Shown: positions 18,370 to 27,427, counted from the first letter of the stretch. The stretch is 64,000 nt of DNA from G942493375 sp942493375 (GCA_942493375.1 OW818698.1:1240001-1304000); one strand, 5' to 3'. Translations and numbers: made by a program. The notes: generated by a model not told the origin, from the letters alone.

Positions 18370-18924
18370 CTACGGTCCCGATATATGCTGCCTCTCACTA
18401 CTGCCTATCGATAATGACGGAAGTGGGCAGGCCTCTAGCGAAATATAGACAGCAAATTGCTCCCCTGCGCGACGACAATCATCGTTGGTTACATTATGCC
18501 TGGGTTCTGAATAGTCTGTAGTTTCATCAACAGTCCTATTGTAATCAAGTAAATGATAAGCCCAGGTCTCTATGCAACGCTTAGGTGCAAAAACAGCAAT
18601 ATGTTCTGCTTCATTTCTTGGATTATCCAAACGGCTGTCCATATCCACATAGATCGATTGTTGACTGTCTGTGTCGCAATCAATAAGTGCAATCAGACAG
18701 CAAGTTTCAGATCTATTCATACGGCAATATGACCGGGTTTTGTCAACCCATTTTGCATATTGGATTCTAACTGATTCCTTGCCACTACCTCGCCCCTTCG
18801 CCGGGTAAGGAGCAACATCAAGTTTCCTCAAGCTATATCCACGTTCGGATAGATAACCTCTGATGAACGATTCATGCGCACGATCTTCACAGACAAGGTT
18901 GATCTGGACCTGTCTCTTCTTCAT
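18370..18924 (-). CDS. TOPRIM-like partner of the adjacent AAA ATPase
   Basis: 184-aa cytoplasmic protein. Weak but coherent TOPRIM/DUF4276-like features are VCEDRAHESFIRGYL at residues 11-25 (Glu13), LIALIDCDTDS at 78-87 (Asp82 and Asp84, a D-x-D pair) and CIETWAYHLLD at 117-127. The ATG at 18924 overlaps the stop of the ATPase gene as ATGA, with AGAGG six bases upstream, so the two are translationally coupled. ABC-like ATPase plus TOPRIM-type protein is a recurring design in anti-phage systems (OLD, Gabija, Septu, RloA/RloB, PARIS), where the small subunit is often a nuclease. I cannot place this pair in a named system. A DUF4276-type protein without defence role is the main alternative. 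Confidence 0.6.
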   Translation of the reverse strand: MKKRQVQINLVCEDRAHESFIRGYLSERGYSLRKLDVAPYPAKGRGSGKESVRIQYAKWVDKTRSYCRMNRSETCCLIALIDCDTDSQQSIYVDMDSRLDNPRNEAEHIAVFAPKRCIETWAYHLLDYNRTVDETTDYSEPRHNVTNDDCRRAGEQFAVYISLEACPLPSLSIGSSERQHISGP

Positions 18925-20036
18925 TCCCAACCTCTAGCAACCAGTTCCGAGGGTGTGAAGTTGTCATCAGCATTTCTTGCATTGAACCTTTTGACTATTG
19001 TTGAGCCATTCTTCTCTCTTTCCAGCACAAGACCACATGCAGGAGCAAGATAATCTATCAACTGCGGATGATGTGATATAAGCAGCGCTTGAGACGAGTA
19101 GGCATCGATTCTATCGCGGAGTTCTGCAAGCCAGGGTTGGATCTCGGCAAGTGCTACATAGTTATCGGGTTCGTCCAAACACAAGGTAGTTTCAGGGTCA
19201 TTCATAAGGTATAGCAGCACATAGAGAATGATCAAAGAGCGTTCGCCATCTGAAAACTCACCAAAACTCATTGACACATTCTTGAGCCGTCCATTATTTT
19301 CTTCGACACCCATTATTGCCTTGAGATGCCGCACATTACCGCCTTCCTGATCCAATCTCAATTCCACAAACCCATCATACATCTCTTTGAGAGCACCGAA
19401 AAGCTCGACCATTGCGCTAGGTTGGGCTTGTATGAGATGTCGATAATAGCCCACAAAGTTACTGCAACTCTCATCAAGCTCAGTTTCTTCACCGGACCAC
19501 ATTTTCTCTATACGCGCAGGTTCGATTTTCAGAATCAACAGTTTCTCTCGTAGCCAGTTTTTGAACCATGTGATCTTTGTATTGTCAGGTTGTTCGCCCA
19601 ATATAGGAAGTCCAGACTGTGTCCGATCCTTGGGATATGTGCCACCTTCTGTTCCATTATCTCTGTATAGGTATACTTCTCCCAACTCTGCTTTATACAA
19701 CGACACACCATTGAATGTCACATTTTCCAGCTTAACGCGCTGCTTATCTTTAGCTGATTCGTGTTCAATCTCCAGATGATACAGGTAAACTCCACCGTTT
19801 CCTTCAATCTCAACTTCAATAGTCTGTAGATTGCTATTTAACCAGCGTGTTCGCGTAGAGTCGTTAAATATGCCAATCGGAGAACTACCGGTTACGAATG
19901 CGCGTATATCACGAAGAACATCAAACACAGTTGATTTTCCGTTTCCGTTTGTTCCTAGAATCAGATTCAGGTTGTCGAATTCACAGGTAAAGTCCACAAG
20001 ACATTTGTAATTGTCCGCATAGATCCGTCTTATCAT
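18921..20036 (-). CDS. AAA/ABC-type ATPase (OLD/RloA-like), possible defence protein
   Basis: 371-aa soluble ATPase with Walker A GTNGNGKST at residues 28-36. The ABC-type signature is GEFSDGERSLIIL, Walker B is TTLCLDEPDNYV and the switch histidine lies in LLISHHPQLIDYL. There are no transmembrane segments, and the coil region between the motifs is short. It therefore belongs with AAA_21/OLD-like ATPases that sense or transmit a signal to a nuclease partner, not with transporters. Shine-Dalgarno AGAGG precedes ATG 20036. The downstream gene overlaps by four bases. The pair stands alone between a transporter and an amidase gene, with no integrase or tRNA visible nearby. Function is inferred from the pairing only. 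Confidence 0.8.
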   Translation of the reverse strand: MIRRIYADNYKCLVDFTCEFDNLNLILGTNGNGKSTVFDVLRDIRAFVTGSSPIGIFNDSTRTRWLNSNLQTIEVEIEGNGGVYLYHLEIEHESAKDKQRVKLENVTFNGVSLYKAELGEVYLYRDNGTEGGTYPKDRTQSGLPILGEQPDNTKITWFKNWLREKLLILKIEPARIEKMWSGEETELDESCSNFVGYYRHLIQAQPSAMVELFGALKEMYDGFVELRLDQEGGNVRHLKAIMGVEENNGRLKNVSMSFGEFSDGERSLIILYVLLYLMNDPETTLCLDEPDNYVALAEIQPWLAELRDRIDAYSSQALLISHHPQLIDYLAPACGLVLEREKNGSTIVKRFNARNADDNFTPSELVARGWE

Positions 20037-20217
20037 TTCGTACCTCTGTTGGTTGGCACATAATACTCACAAACTCATGCTAACTCATTGTGTGTGTTAT
20101 GTAAACTGTTATCATGAATGTATTATCACTCCTCTGCTATAATATAGTGTATATGCAATCGATCCATAGAACACTATTTCCCAGGTAGATTGCGCTAGTT
20201 TTGTCGAGGAGTAATAT

Positions 20218-21405
20218 ATGAATATGCTTTTGGCACACGCAATTCGGGTTCAAACGCGTGCTTCTAAGATCAAATATGCTGTTGTGATTTCTGCTTTAAT
20301 TGTTGTAGTGCTGATCTGCACCCTATGCAAGCAATCGATGGCTTGTTCGGCATTTGTCCTTAACAAGGGAGACGAGTGCGTCATGGCTTTCAACGAGAAC
20401 TGGCCGGGTGAAGCTCAGGGGTTTGTGCTTATCAACCAGCCTGGCCGACAGAAGCGCGGCGTCACTGAGTCTGAGCTGTGGGTTACCAAAGAACTAAAGT
20501 CTGACTCGGATATACGCTGGACTTCAAAGTACGGTTCAATTACATTCAACTGCTTCGGCAAGGACTTACCGGTCTTCGGTGTCAATGAGAAGGGCCTGAT
20601 GGTTGCTGAGCTTGCATGGGGCCAGCAGAAACCCGGAAAACTTCTGCCTGGCGAGAAACCCATTGTATGGTTGGCATGGGAGCAGTATATCCTTGACCAG
20701 TTTGCTACAGTTGATGAAGCGCTTAATGACATCTCAAAGAGTAAATTGGGTGTTCAGGTTGATAGCCATGAGTTCTTCGTCTCCGATGCCAAGGGCAATT
20801 CAGGTGTGATAATGTGCGACAACCAGGGCACATTCAGAGTCTTTAAGGGTAAGACAATGAAACACCCACTGGTCTGCAATGGCTTGCCTGAAACCGATCC
20901 CGATCAACTGAAAGCTTACAAGGCTTTCGGTGGGAAAGAGGAGATGACCAGTTTCCGGAACTTCGGTGTATCTGACTTCGGCAGACGCTATGCAAACGGA
21001 ATCCACCTGCTGGAAGCTTACAACCCCAAAGCGAAGTGTGCACCGGCATATGCATGGATGATGCTTGAAGTATTGAACCCGGGTGACTGGCGTCTTGTAT
21101 ATGATGCAAAAGCCCGACGTGCTGCATTCTGCACAATTCGCAACCCAAAGATCAAATGGGTCAACTTCGACGACATCAAATTCGGAGCAGACAAGCCAAC
21201 CCTTATACTGGATGTTCAGACAGAACCTGAAGGCGATGCACTCAGTCGCTTTGTGCCATTGACCTCGGAGAATTATCTGGCTATGCTGCGTCCTGCTTAT
21301 CTGTGGGGAATGCAGGGGCCATCGCCAGATCCCGCAGGATTCGCCGCAGCCGGTGGTGAAGCAATGATTCAGGTAGCACATAGGTATGGTATGCTGACAC
21401 AATAA
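20218..21405 (+). CDS. Linear-amide C-N hydrolase (choloylglycine hydrolase family)
   Basis: 395-aa Ntn-type hydrolase that cleaves linear amide bonds, as in bile-salt hydrolase and penicillin V acylase. The N-terminal segment YAVVISALIVVVLICTLC is a signal peptide or anchor, followed by SMACSAFVLNKGD. Cys43 would become the N-terminal nucleophile after processing. NENWPGEAQGFVLINQ and FGVNEKGLMVAELAW follow family layout. GAGGAG precedes ATG 20218 with normal spacing, and TATAAT lies at 20138-20143 without a clear -35 box. The natural substrate in an environmental bacterium is unknown; acyl-homoserine lactones, N-acyl amino acids and penicillin-like amides are possibilities. It is followed by a rRNA-like-spaced repeat region and is not obviously in an operon. 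Confidence 0.85.
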   Translation: MNMLLAHAIRVQTRASKIKYAVVISALIVVVLICTLCKQSMACSAFVLNKGDECVMAFNENWPGEAQGFVLINQPGRQKRGVTESELWVTKELKSDSDIRWTSKYGSITFNCFGKDLPVFGVNEKGLMVAELAWGQQKPGKLLPGEKPIVWLAWEQYILDQFATVDEALNDISKSKLGVQVDSHEFFVSDAKGNSGVIMCDNQGTFRVFKGKTMKHPLVCNGLPETDPDQLKAYKAFGGKEEMTSFRNFGVSDFGRRYANGIHLLEAYNPKAKCAPAYAWMMLEVLNPGDWRLVYDAKARRAAFCTIRNPKIKWVNFDDIKFGADKPTLILDVQTEPEGDALSRFVPLTSENYLAMLRPAYLWGMQGPSPDPAGFAAAGGEAMIQVAHRYGMLTQ

Positions 21406-21420
21406 TTCTAATAAGAAATT

Positions 21421-21566
21421 CTCACGCAAAGCCGCAAAGACGCAAAGAAAAAGGCTGGATAAGTCTATAAATGTATATGGTATATTTCGGTTCATGATTT
21501 ACTGAAACACCAAGTTTCGTGCAATTTCCCTTCTTAGCGCCTTTGCGGCTTTGCGTGAGGTTAATT
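21421..21566. repeat. Inverted repeat with CGCAAAG periodicity
   Basis: CTCACGCAAAGCCGCAAAGA on the left and GCGCCTTTGCGGCTTTGCGTGAGG on the right (shown in part) bracket about 95 bases without a gene. The left arm repeats the 7-9-base unit xCGCAAAGx. It supplies spurious upstream codons for the next gene. Confidence 0.85.
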
Positions 21567-21584
21567 TCAAAAAAGGAAAGAAAC

Positions 21585-22430
21585 ATGCTTAGTAATGATA
21601 TCCTGACTATTGTTGATGAACTGGTGCCTCTGATCAGGCGGTTCGCGAAGTCGGACTATGGGATTGCGGTAGGTGGGGCTCATGCTAAAGGGACGGCTGA
21701 TGTTGAGTCTGACCTGGATCTTTACCTGTTTGCAAGCAGTGTCCTGACTAACGATGAACGGACCCAACTGACCAATCAGCATTCGTCGAATATCAGGGAT
21801 ATCATAACCTGGGGAGTAGAGGTTCCTTTTGAGCAGGGCGGATCGGACTTTTATTACAAGGACATCAAGATCGAATGCTGGCTCAGGAACAGCGAGTTTA
21901 TTGAGGGTACTATCTCTGATTGCAGAGAAGGCATTGTAAAGCAGGAGCTTGTCAGATGGACGACTACCGGGTTCTTCAACCACTGCTGCCTCTCTGACCT
22001 GAAGAATATGATACCAGTTGAGGACCCGGCTGGTATCCTCTCACGCTGGCAGTCAGGTCTCTCTGATTATCCTATCAAGATGCAGGAGACCATAATCAAT
22101 AAACACCTCTCAGGAGCCAGATTCTGGCCTCACAATTTTCATTACACCAGCGCAGTTGAGCGGCAGGATGTAATCTACACGACAGGAATAGTCCAACAGG
22201 TCATTCACAACATGATCCAGGTGCTGTTTGCAGTTAACAAGACCTATTTCCCGGGTGACAAAAAACTGGCAAGCGCCTTGAATCACCTTGACCGGCTGCC
22301 TGACAATTTTGTAGAGCGCATACAGGAGCTGATATTCCCGAGCGAGGGTGTCAGCGTGGACCTTCTCAGAAAACAACAGGTATGCCTGCAGCAGTTGCTG
22401 AAAGATGTGGAGAACCTGGTCACCTCGTAA
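21585..22430 (+). CDS. DUF4037-type nucleotidyltransferase-like protein
   Basis: 281-aa cytoplasmic protein with the nucleotidyltransferase-fold signature GGAHAKGTADVESDLDLYLF, i.e. G-G/S followed by the D-x-D metal-binding pair, and a helical C-terminal domain. DUF4037/minimal nucleotidyltransferases transfer nucleotides to antibiotics, RNAs or proteins, and which applies here is unknown. I start it at ATG 21585, preceded by AAAGGAAAG. An in-frame ATG at 21519 lies inside the inverted repeat and would translate repeat sequence. The UroD-like gene begins 13 bases after its stop, so the two are probably co-transcribed. Confidence 0.8.
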   Translation: MLSNDILTIVDELVPLIRRFAKSDYGIAVGGAHAKGTADVESDLDLYLFASSVLTNDERTQLTNQHSSNIRDIITWGVEVPFEQGGSDFYYKDIKIECWLRNSEFIEGTISDCREGIVKQELVRWTTTGFFNHCCLSDLKNMIPVEDPAGILSRWQSGLSDYPIKMQETIINKHLSGARFWPHNFHYTSAVERQDVIYTTGIVQQVIHNMIQVLFAVNKTYFPGDKKLASALNHLDRLPDNFVERIQELIFPSEGVSVDLLRKQQVCLQQLLKDVENLVTS

Positions 22431-22443
22431 AGGACTTTGCAGG

Positions 22444-23574
22444 ATGGCAAAATATACGACCCACGAATCGCTGGCAATTAATATAACTCATGATGTCAAG
22501 CGTGAAGAGTACCTGGACTATATGACATTCCAGGCTAACTCTCGTCCTCTGTTCACTGAGCCATTCGGGCCTCTTATTGGACTCAAGGAGGAATGGGTTG
22601 AACAAGGTGCAACTCCGGAGGAACTCGACCTCTCCGCGTTTCGGTTTCGTTCTCCAATGCAAGCAGGCATTCCGATCAACACAGGCTATATGGGCCAGTA
22701 TCGGAATGAGATAGTCGAAGAGACCGATGAATACATCATAAGGCTAGATTCCCTTGGCAGACATGTTAAACTGATGAAAGGATATGCGACACTTCCCCTA
22801 CCCCTGGACTATCCCGTGAAATGCATGGATGACTGGCTGAAGATCAAGCCTCAGTATCAATTCTCTGAAGAAAGACTTTTGGGAGATTGGAAAACTATTG
22901 CCAATAAGAATTTGCAGGCTGGATATGCATCATTTGTCAGCATACCTGGAGGTTTTGACGAACCCAGGCAACTGATCGGTGAAGAGGAGCTGTGTGTATC
23001 CTACTACACTCAGCCTGAATTGATCCATGACATTCTGGAAACCGTTGGAGATACCGCATTCAAGGTGCTTGACGCGGTGTCATCGGTTGTTCAGGTAGAT
23101 GAGTTATGCGTGCATGAAGACATGGCAGGAAAAAGCGGTTCACTTGCTGGTCCCAAGCAGATACAGGAGTTCATCAAGCCTTATTATCGCAAGATTTGGG
23201 ATTTATTGCAGTCCCGCGGAGCCAGATTGTTCAGCCAGGATTCCGATGGAAATATGAACGGGGTACTCACTGATTTTATTGATGCCGGCCTAAACTACAC
23301 TTACCCAATGGAACCCGCTGCCGGGATGGATATAGTCAAAACAAGAGAGATCTACGGTACCAGGCTGGCATTTCAGGGAGGAATAGATAAGCACATCCTC
23401 CGCCGAAGCAAAGATGAAATACTCCGGGAACTGGAATACAAAGTTCCACCAATGGTTAAAACTGGGGGCTGCCTGCTGGGCCTCGACCACCGAATCCCCA
23501 ATGGAACCCCACTGGAAAACTATCGGTTCTACATCAGCAAAATGTGGGAGATTCTGGAAGAAACAAAACTCTGA
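22444..23574 (+). CDS. Uroporphyrinogen decarboxylase (URO-D) superfamily protein
   Basis: 376-aa TIM-barrel protein of the URO-D superfamily. Recognisable late blocks include SGSLAGPKQIQEFIKPYYRK, SQDSDGNMNGVLTDFIDAGL and GIDKHILRRSKDEI. The family also contains corrinoid methyltransferases such as MtaA/MtbA. The divergent N-terminus, and the absence of other haem genes here, make a methyltransferase-like or uncharacterised role as likely as tetrapyrrole synthesis. I use ATG 22444 (MAKYTTHES) with AAAGGA upstream. It follows the DUF4037 gene by 13 bases, and a family 4 repeat follows its stop. Confidence 0.8.
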   Translation: MAKYTTHESLAINITHDVKREEYLDYMTFQANSRPLFTEPFGPLIGLKEEWVEQGATPEELDLSAFRFRSPMQAGIPINTGYMGQYRNEIVEETDEYIIRLDSLGRHVKLMKGYATLPLPLDYPVKCMDDWLKIKPQYQFSEERLLGDWKTIANKNLQAGYASFVSIPGGFDEPRQLIGEEELCVSYYTQPELIHDILETVGDTAFKVLDAVSSVVQVDELCVHEDMAGKSGSLAGPKQIQEFIKPYYRKIWDLLQSRGARLFSQDSDGNMNGVLTDFIDAGLNYTYPMEPAAGMDIVKTREIYGTRLAFQGGIDKHILRRSKDEILRELEYKVPPMVKTGGCLLGLDHRIPNGTPLENYRFYISKMWEILEETKL

Positions 23575-23581
23575 TTGTACG

Positions 23582-23659
23582 AGCCCGCTTTATTCACGAA
23601 GCTTCGCTTTTGCCCGGCAGTAGGGGCAAAAGCTGAGTCAGTCATGAATAATGCGGGCT
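23582..23659. repeat. Palindromic repeat family 4, copy 2
   Basis: AGCCCGCTTTATTCACGAAG through ATGAATAATGCGGGCT, the reverse complement of the 4451-4526 copy with scattered changes. Confidence 0.9.
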
Positions 23660-23678
23660 AGAAACTAGGAGATACATT

Positions 23679-24038
23679 ATGTCGGCACAGGGACAGCTTC
23701 AAGCTGATATCAGCGAGGCTATCATAAAGTTCGAAAAGGAATACATGGGTAGAGGTCCTCTGGAGACCAAAACTTACATTATCGATGATCTTGTGATTGT
23801 ACGCCTCAAGGGAGTCCTTACCCAGGCAGAACATCAGCTGGCAAAATCTGATGATAATTCACGTGGCCGCGAACTGATAAAGCAGGTCCGCATTGAATTG
23901 ATCGAAAAAGGACGTCCGCTTCTTGAAGCTGTAGTCGAATCTATCACCAGACGCAAAGTTCAAAGCCTCCATACCGATATAAGCACAGTAACCGGTGAGA
24001 GGTTGATAGTATTCACCCTCAATTCTCCACCGGATTGA
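23679..24038 (+). CDS. DUF2294 family protein
   Basis: 119-aa small cytoplasmic protein. MGRGPLETKTYIIDDLVIVR, then LKGVLTQAEHQLAK and a late VFTLNSPPD, match the DUF2294 pattern (GRGP...; LT-x-x-E). Family function is unknown, although genes of this type often lie near Na+-translocating or stress genes. It starts at ATG 23679, with AGGAGA seven bases upstream. The gene is monocistronic as far as visible, and the following gap carries a separate promoter and a terminator. Confidence 0.8.
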   Translation: MSAQGQLQADISEAIIKFEKEYMGRGPLETKTYIIDDLVIVRLKGVLTQAEHQLAKSDDNSRGRELIKQVRIELIEKGRPLLEAVVESITRRKVQSLHTDISTVTGERLIVFTLNSPPD

Positions 24039-24066
24039 AATATATAGGCTATCTGTCACATAATTC

Positions 24067-24096
24067 TTGACACTATGGGTATCCATCGGCTAAACT
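24067..24096 (+). promoter_or_regulatory. Promoter-like sequence before a short terminated transcript
   Basis: TTGACA (24067-24072), an 18-base spacer and TAAACT (24091-24096). Transcription would start near 24103. Confidence 0.5.
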
Positions 24097-24102
24097 GAAT
24101 TC

Positions 24103-24189
24103 GGACAAGTGCAGACAAGCGGGGGGTAGGACAACTACCTGCTGAAATGTGGGCCGCCAACAATATTTGTATTGTTGTGCGGCCTTTTT
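24103..24189 (+). ncRNA. Candidate small RNA or attenuator leader of the PEPCK fusion gene
   Basis: About 87 bases from the predicted start to the T-run. It contains a small hairpin GGTAG-gacaa-CTACC (24125-24139), an unpaired purine-rich stretch and the terminator at 24151-24189. No known riboswitch class is recognised. It ends 72 bases before the PEPCK-aminotransferase start, so it could be a leader whose terminator is conditional or an independent sRNA. Confidence 0.4.
24151..24189 (+). terminator. Strong intrinsic terminator
   Basis: GGCCGC then CAACAAT pair with ATTGTTG then GCGGCC (24152-24184), followed by TTTTT. The stem is about 13 bp with one bulge. Confidence 0.9.
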
Positions 24190-24261
24190 GCGTAATTGGC
24201 GTTATAATATACTACAAAAATCTGTTAAACCCGCTAGCCGGAAAATGTAAGGAGACAGAAA

Positions 24262-27200
24262 TTGAATAAGCATAACAAGCTCCAGGAATGGGTGAATGAG
24301 ATGGCTGCAATGTGCCAGCCAGACTCAATCGTTTGGATAGATGGATCAGAGGAAGAGAAAGAGCAACTTACCAAGGAAGCAGTAGCTACTGGTGAAGTTT
24401 TGCCTCTGGACAATGAAAAACTTCCAGGTTGTCTCTATCACCGAACAGCGATCAATGATGTTGCACGAACTGAAGACCTTACTTTTATCTGCACCACCAT
24501 GAAAGATGATGCTGGCCCTACCAATAACTGGATGTCCCCAGAAGATGGTTATAAAAAAGCATCTGACATTTTTAAGGGTGCAATGGTTGGCAGAACGATG
24601 TATGTGATTCCATTTTCAATGGGTCCAGTCGGTTCCCCTTTCAGCAAAATCGGTTTAGAGCTGACTGACAGCATTTATGTCGTATTGAATATGCGGATAA
24701 TGACATCTATTGGTAACCAGGTGCTGAAAGAACTCGGTGACAATGGCGAGTTTACAAAATGCCTGCACAGCAAAGCTGACCTTGATATCAAGCGCAGACT
24801 TATATTACACTTCCCGGAAGACAATGCAATATGGAGCGTTGGCTCCGGCTACGGCGGGAATGTATTGCTCGGAAAGAAATGCCTTTCACTGCGTATAGCA
24901 AGCTACCTTGGAAAGAATGAAGGCTGGCTGGCGGAACATATGCTGATTATGGGGATTGAAGACCCCGAAGGACGTATCGAGTATGTAGCTGCAGCTTTCC
25001 CCAGTGCGTGTGGCAAAACGAACCTGGCTATGCTTGTTCCACCTGAAGGATTACGGATCAAAGGCTACAGAATCTGGACAGTCGGTGATGACATAGCCTG
25101 GATGAGAGTCGATACGGATGGACGACTCTGGGCGGTTAATCCGGAGACTGGTTTCTTTGGTGTAGCGCCCGGCACCAATATGAAGACCAATCCGAATATG
25201 ATGACTACTATCAAACAAAACACAATCTACACCAACGTAGGACTTCTGCCTAATGGCACCGTGTGGTGGGAAGGTATGGATGGAGAAGCGCCGGCAGAGT
25301 GCATCGACTGGCAGGGCAGACCCTGGAAACCTGGAACAAAGGATGAGAATGGCAAGCCCGTGCTTGCTGCACATCCGAACAGCCGGTTTACCGTGCCGAT
25401 CACGCAATGCCCATCACATTCGTTCCGGACAGCACACCACCATGGTGTTCCTATTTCAGCAATTGTCTTCGGAGGCCGCCGCAACCGGCTTGCCCCGCTT
25501 GTTAACGAGGCATTTGATTGGGAGCACGGTGTATATATAGGCGCAACAATGGCTTCCGAGAGGACAGCTGCACAGTTCGGTAAACAAGGTGAAGTGCGGC
25601 GCGATCCTATGGCGATGCTGCCGTTCTGCGGTTATCACATGGGTGATTATTTCGAGCACTGGATCAATATGGGCAAAAAAATGTCCAACCCACCAAAGAT
25701 ATTCCATGTCAACTGGTTCCGGACCGATGAGAATGGCGAATACCTTTGGCCAGGATACGGTGAGAACCTGCGTGTCATCGAATGGATACTCGACAGATGC
25801 CGCGGTGAAGCCGAAGCCAGAAAGACTCCGATCGGTTATGTGCCGACTCCCGATAGCTTGGATCTGACTGGACTCGATATTCCCCATGACTCGATGGAGA
25901 AATTGTTTGCAGTCGAACGGGATGACTGGATGGGAGAGACTGAGGATGTCAGTACTTTCTTCCAGCAGTTTGGAAATCGCTTTCCGAAAGCTCTCTGGGA
26001 GCAGCATGAAGCGCTCAAACTGAGATTAAAAGCTCCTCTGACTCTGCTGAAACCTGGCAGCGAGTTGAAGCCACTGGCTGTAGAGTTAAACGAAGTTATT
26101 CAGCGTGAAAACAGCAATGTATATGGAATGCTCTCTGACTTTGGAAAGAGACTTTTCTTCCCCAAGGGAATATTGAGCCAGAGTGCTGAGGCCAAAGAAA
26201 AGGCCAATAAATTTGATGCAACCATTGGTATCGCACGTGAAAACGGCAAACCGATGTTCCTGCAGTCGATAATGCAGCACTTCCCGACCCTTAGTCCTGC
26301 AGATGCACTAACTTATGCACCTGCAACCGGCCGTCCGGATTTACGGAAAAAGTGGCGTGATCTTCTGCTTGCTAAGAACCCGAGTCTTGCCGGCAAGAAG
26401 TTCTCTAATCCTATTGTCACAAGCGGAGTCACTCACGCCCTGAGTCTTGTTGGAGACCTGTTCGTGGACAAAGGCGATATGATAATTCTGCCTGATAAGT
26501 TCTGGGAGAATTATGAATTGCTCTTTGCCACAAAGTTCCAGGCACAATTGGCGATCTATCCGTTCTTCAACAACAACGGAGGTTTCGATGTCGAAGGCCT
26601 GCGCCAGGCGCTGGCTACCCGCACCGGAAGCTGGAAGACCATAGTCATGCTTAACTTCCCGAACAATCCTACCGGTTATTCTGTAACCAAGAATGAAGCT
26701 GATGCAATCACGGACGTGCTTGTTGAGGCGGCTGATAATGGCTGCAACCTGATTGTAGTGTGTGACGACGCTTACTTTGGTCTGTTCTACAACGAAGACG
26801 TGCTGCAGGAATCAATGTTTGCCCGGCTTGCGTGTATTCACGACCGTATCCTCGCAGTGAAGGTCGATGGGCCAACCAAGGAACAGTTTGTTTGGGGACT
26901 TAGATCAGGGATGCTGACTTTTGCCACCCGCGCAACCCACAGCGAAGATGTGCTTTACAGTGCTCTGGAAAAGAAAGCTGCCGGAGCAATCCGCAGCGCA
27001 ATCTCCAACTGCTCCCAGCCTGCTCAGTCCGTGCTGGCTAAGGAAATCGGCGGAGAATCCATTGCTGCTGAACACAGCGAAAAGCGCGACATACTTGAAG
27101 CCAGAGCTAAGAAGGTTATGGAGATACTGAAGTCTCCGGATTTCGATGAAGTCTGGGAACCGTATCCTTTCAACGCCGGATATTTCATGTGTTTGAAGCT

Positions 27201-27378
27201 CAAGCACTTAAACGCCGAGACTTACAGGACCTATCTGCTTGAAAAATACGGCATAGGTGTAATCGCTGATGGTGAAACCGATATCAGGGTAGCATTCTCA
27301 GCAGTTGAACTGGATGAGTTGACCGAACTGTATTTAATGATGGCTACTGCTGCAAAGGAACTGCAAGCAGCTAAATAG
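24262..27378 (+). CDS. Fusion of GTP-type phosphoenolpyruvate carboxykinase and class I/II aminotransferase
   Basis: A single 1038-codon frame holding two complete enzymes. Residues 1 to about 597 are a GTP-dependent PEPCK (oxaloacetate + GTP to PEP + CO2 + GDP). It has the kinase-1 loop FPSACGKTN at 246-254, the kinase-2 block TVGDDIAWM at 273-281 and the ending typical of the roughly 600-residue family. From about 600 to 1036 lies a PLP aminotransferase: LNFPNNPTGYS near 796-806, VVCDDAYFGLFY and VDGPTKEQFVWGLRSG with Lys873 as probable Schiff-base lysine. The linkage suggests feeding oxaloacetate or pyruvate between amino-acid and gluconeogenic metabolism; the amino acid is not identifiable. 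GGAG precedes the TTG/ATG-region start at 24262. No stop or frameshift sits at the junction (about 26050). Confidence 0.9.
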   Translation: MNKHNKLQEWVNEMAAMCQPDSIVWIDGSEEEKEQLTKEAVATGEVLPLDNEKLPGCLYHRTAINDVARTEDLTFICTTMKDDAGPTNNWMSPEDGYKKASDIFKGAMVGRTMYVIPFSMGPVGSPFSKIGLELTDSIYVVLNMRIMTSIGNQVLKELGDNGEFTKCLHSKADLDIKRRLILHFPEDNAIWSVGSGYGGNVLLGKKCLSLRIASYLGKNEGWLAEHMLIMGIEDPEGRIEYVAAAFPSACGKTNLAMLVPPEGLRIKGYRIWTVGDDIAWMRVDTDGRLWAVNPETGFFGVAPGTNMKTNPNMMTTIKQNTIYTNVGLLPNGTVWWEGMDGEAPAECIDWQGRPWKPGTKDENGKPVLAAHPNSRFTVPITQCPSHSFRTAHHHGVPISAIVFGGRRNRLAPLVNEAFDWEHGVYIGATMASERTAAQFGKQGEVRRDPMAMLPFCGYHMGDYFEHWINMGKKMSNPPKIFHVNWFRTDENGEYLWPGYGENLRVIEWILDRCRGEAEARKTPIGYVPTPDSLDLTGLDIPHDSMEKLFAVERDDWMGETEDVSTFFQQFGNRFPKALWEQHEALKLRLKAPLTLLKPGSELKPLAVELNEVIQRENSNVYGMLSDFGKRLFFPKGILSQSAEAKEKANKFDATIGIARENGKPMFLQSIMQHFPTLSPADALTYAPATGRPDLRKKWRDLLLAKNPSLAGKKFSNPIVTSGVTHALSLVGDLFVDKGDMIILPDKFWENYELLFATKFQAQLAIYPFFNNNGGFDVEGLRQALATRTGSWKTIVMLNFPNNPTGYSVTKNEADAITDVLVEAADNGCNLIVVCDDAYFGLFYNEDVLQESMFARLACIHDRILAVKVDGPTKEQFVWGLRSGMLTFATRATHSEDVLYSALEKKAAGAIRSAISNCSQPAQSVLAKEIGGESIAAEHSEKRDILEARAKKVMEILKSPDFDEVWEPYPFNAGYFMCLKLKHLNAETYRTYLLEKYGIGVIADGETDIRVAFSAVELDELTELYLMMATAAKELQAAK

Positions 27379-27427
27379 ACTTGGGGAAAATTGTGATGCA
27401 GGCTTCCAGCCTGCGCTCCCCGGGTTT

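Noticed and set aside
18370..20036. Naming the pair Gabija, Septu or OLD
   Set aside because: No UvrD-like helicase, no HNH partner and no fused TOPRIM are visible, so only a generic ATPase/TOPRIM call is supportable.
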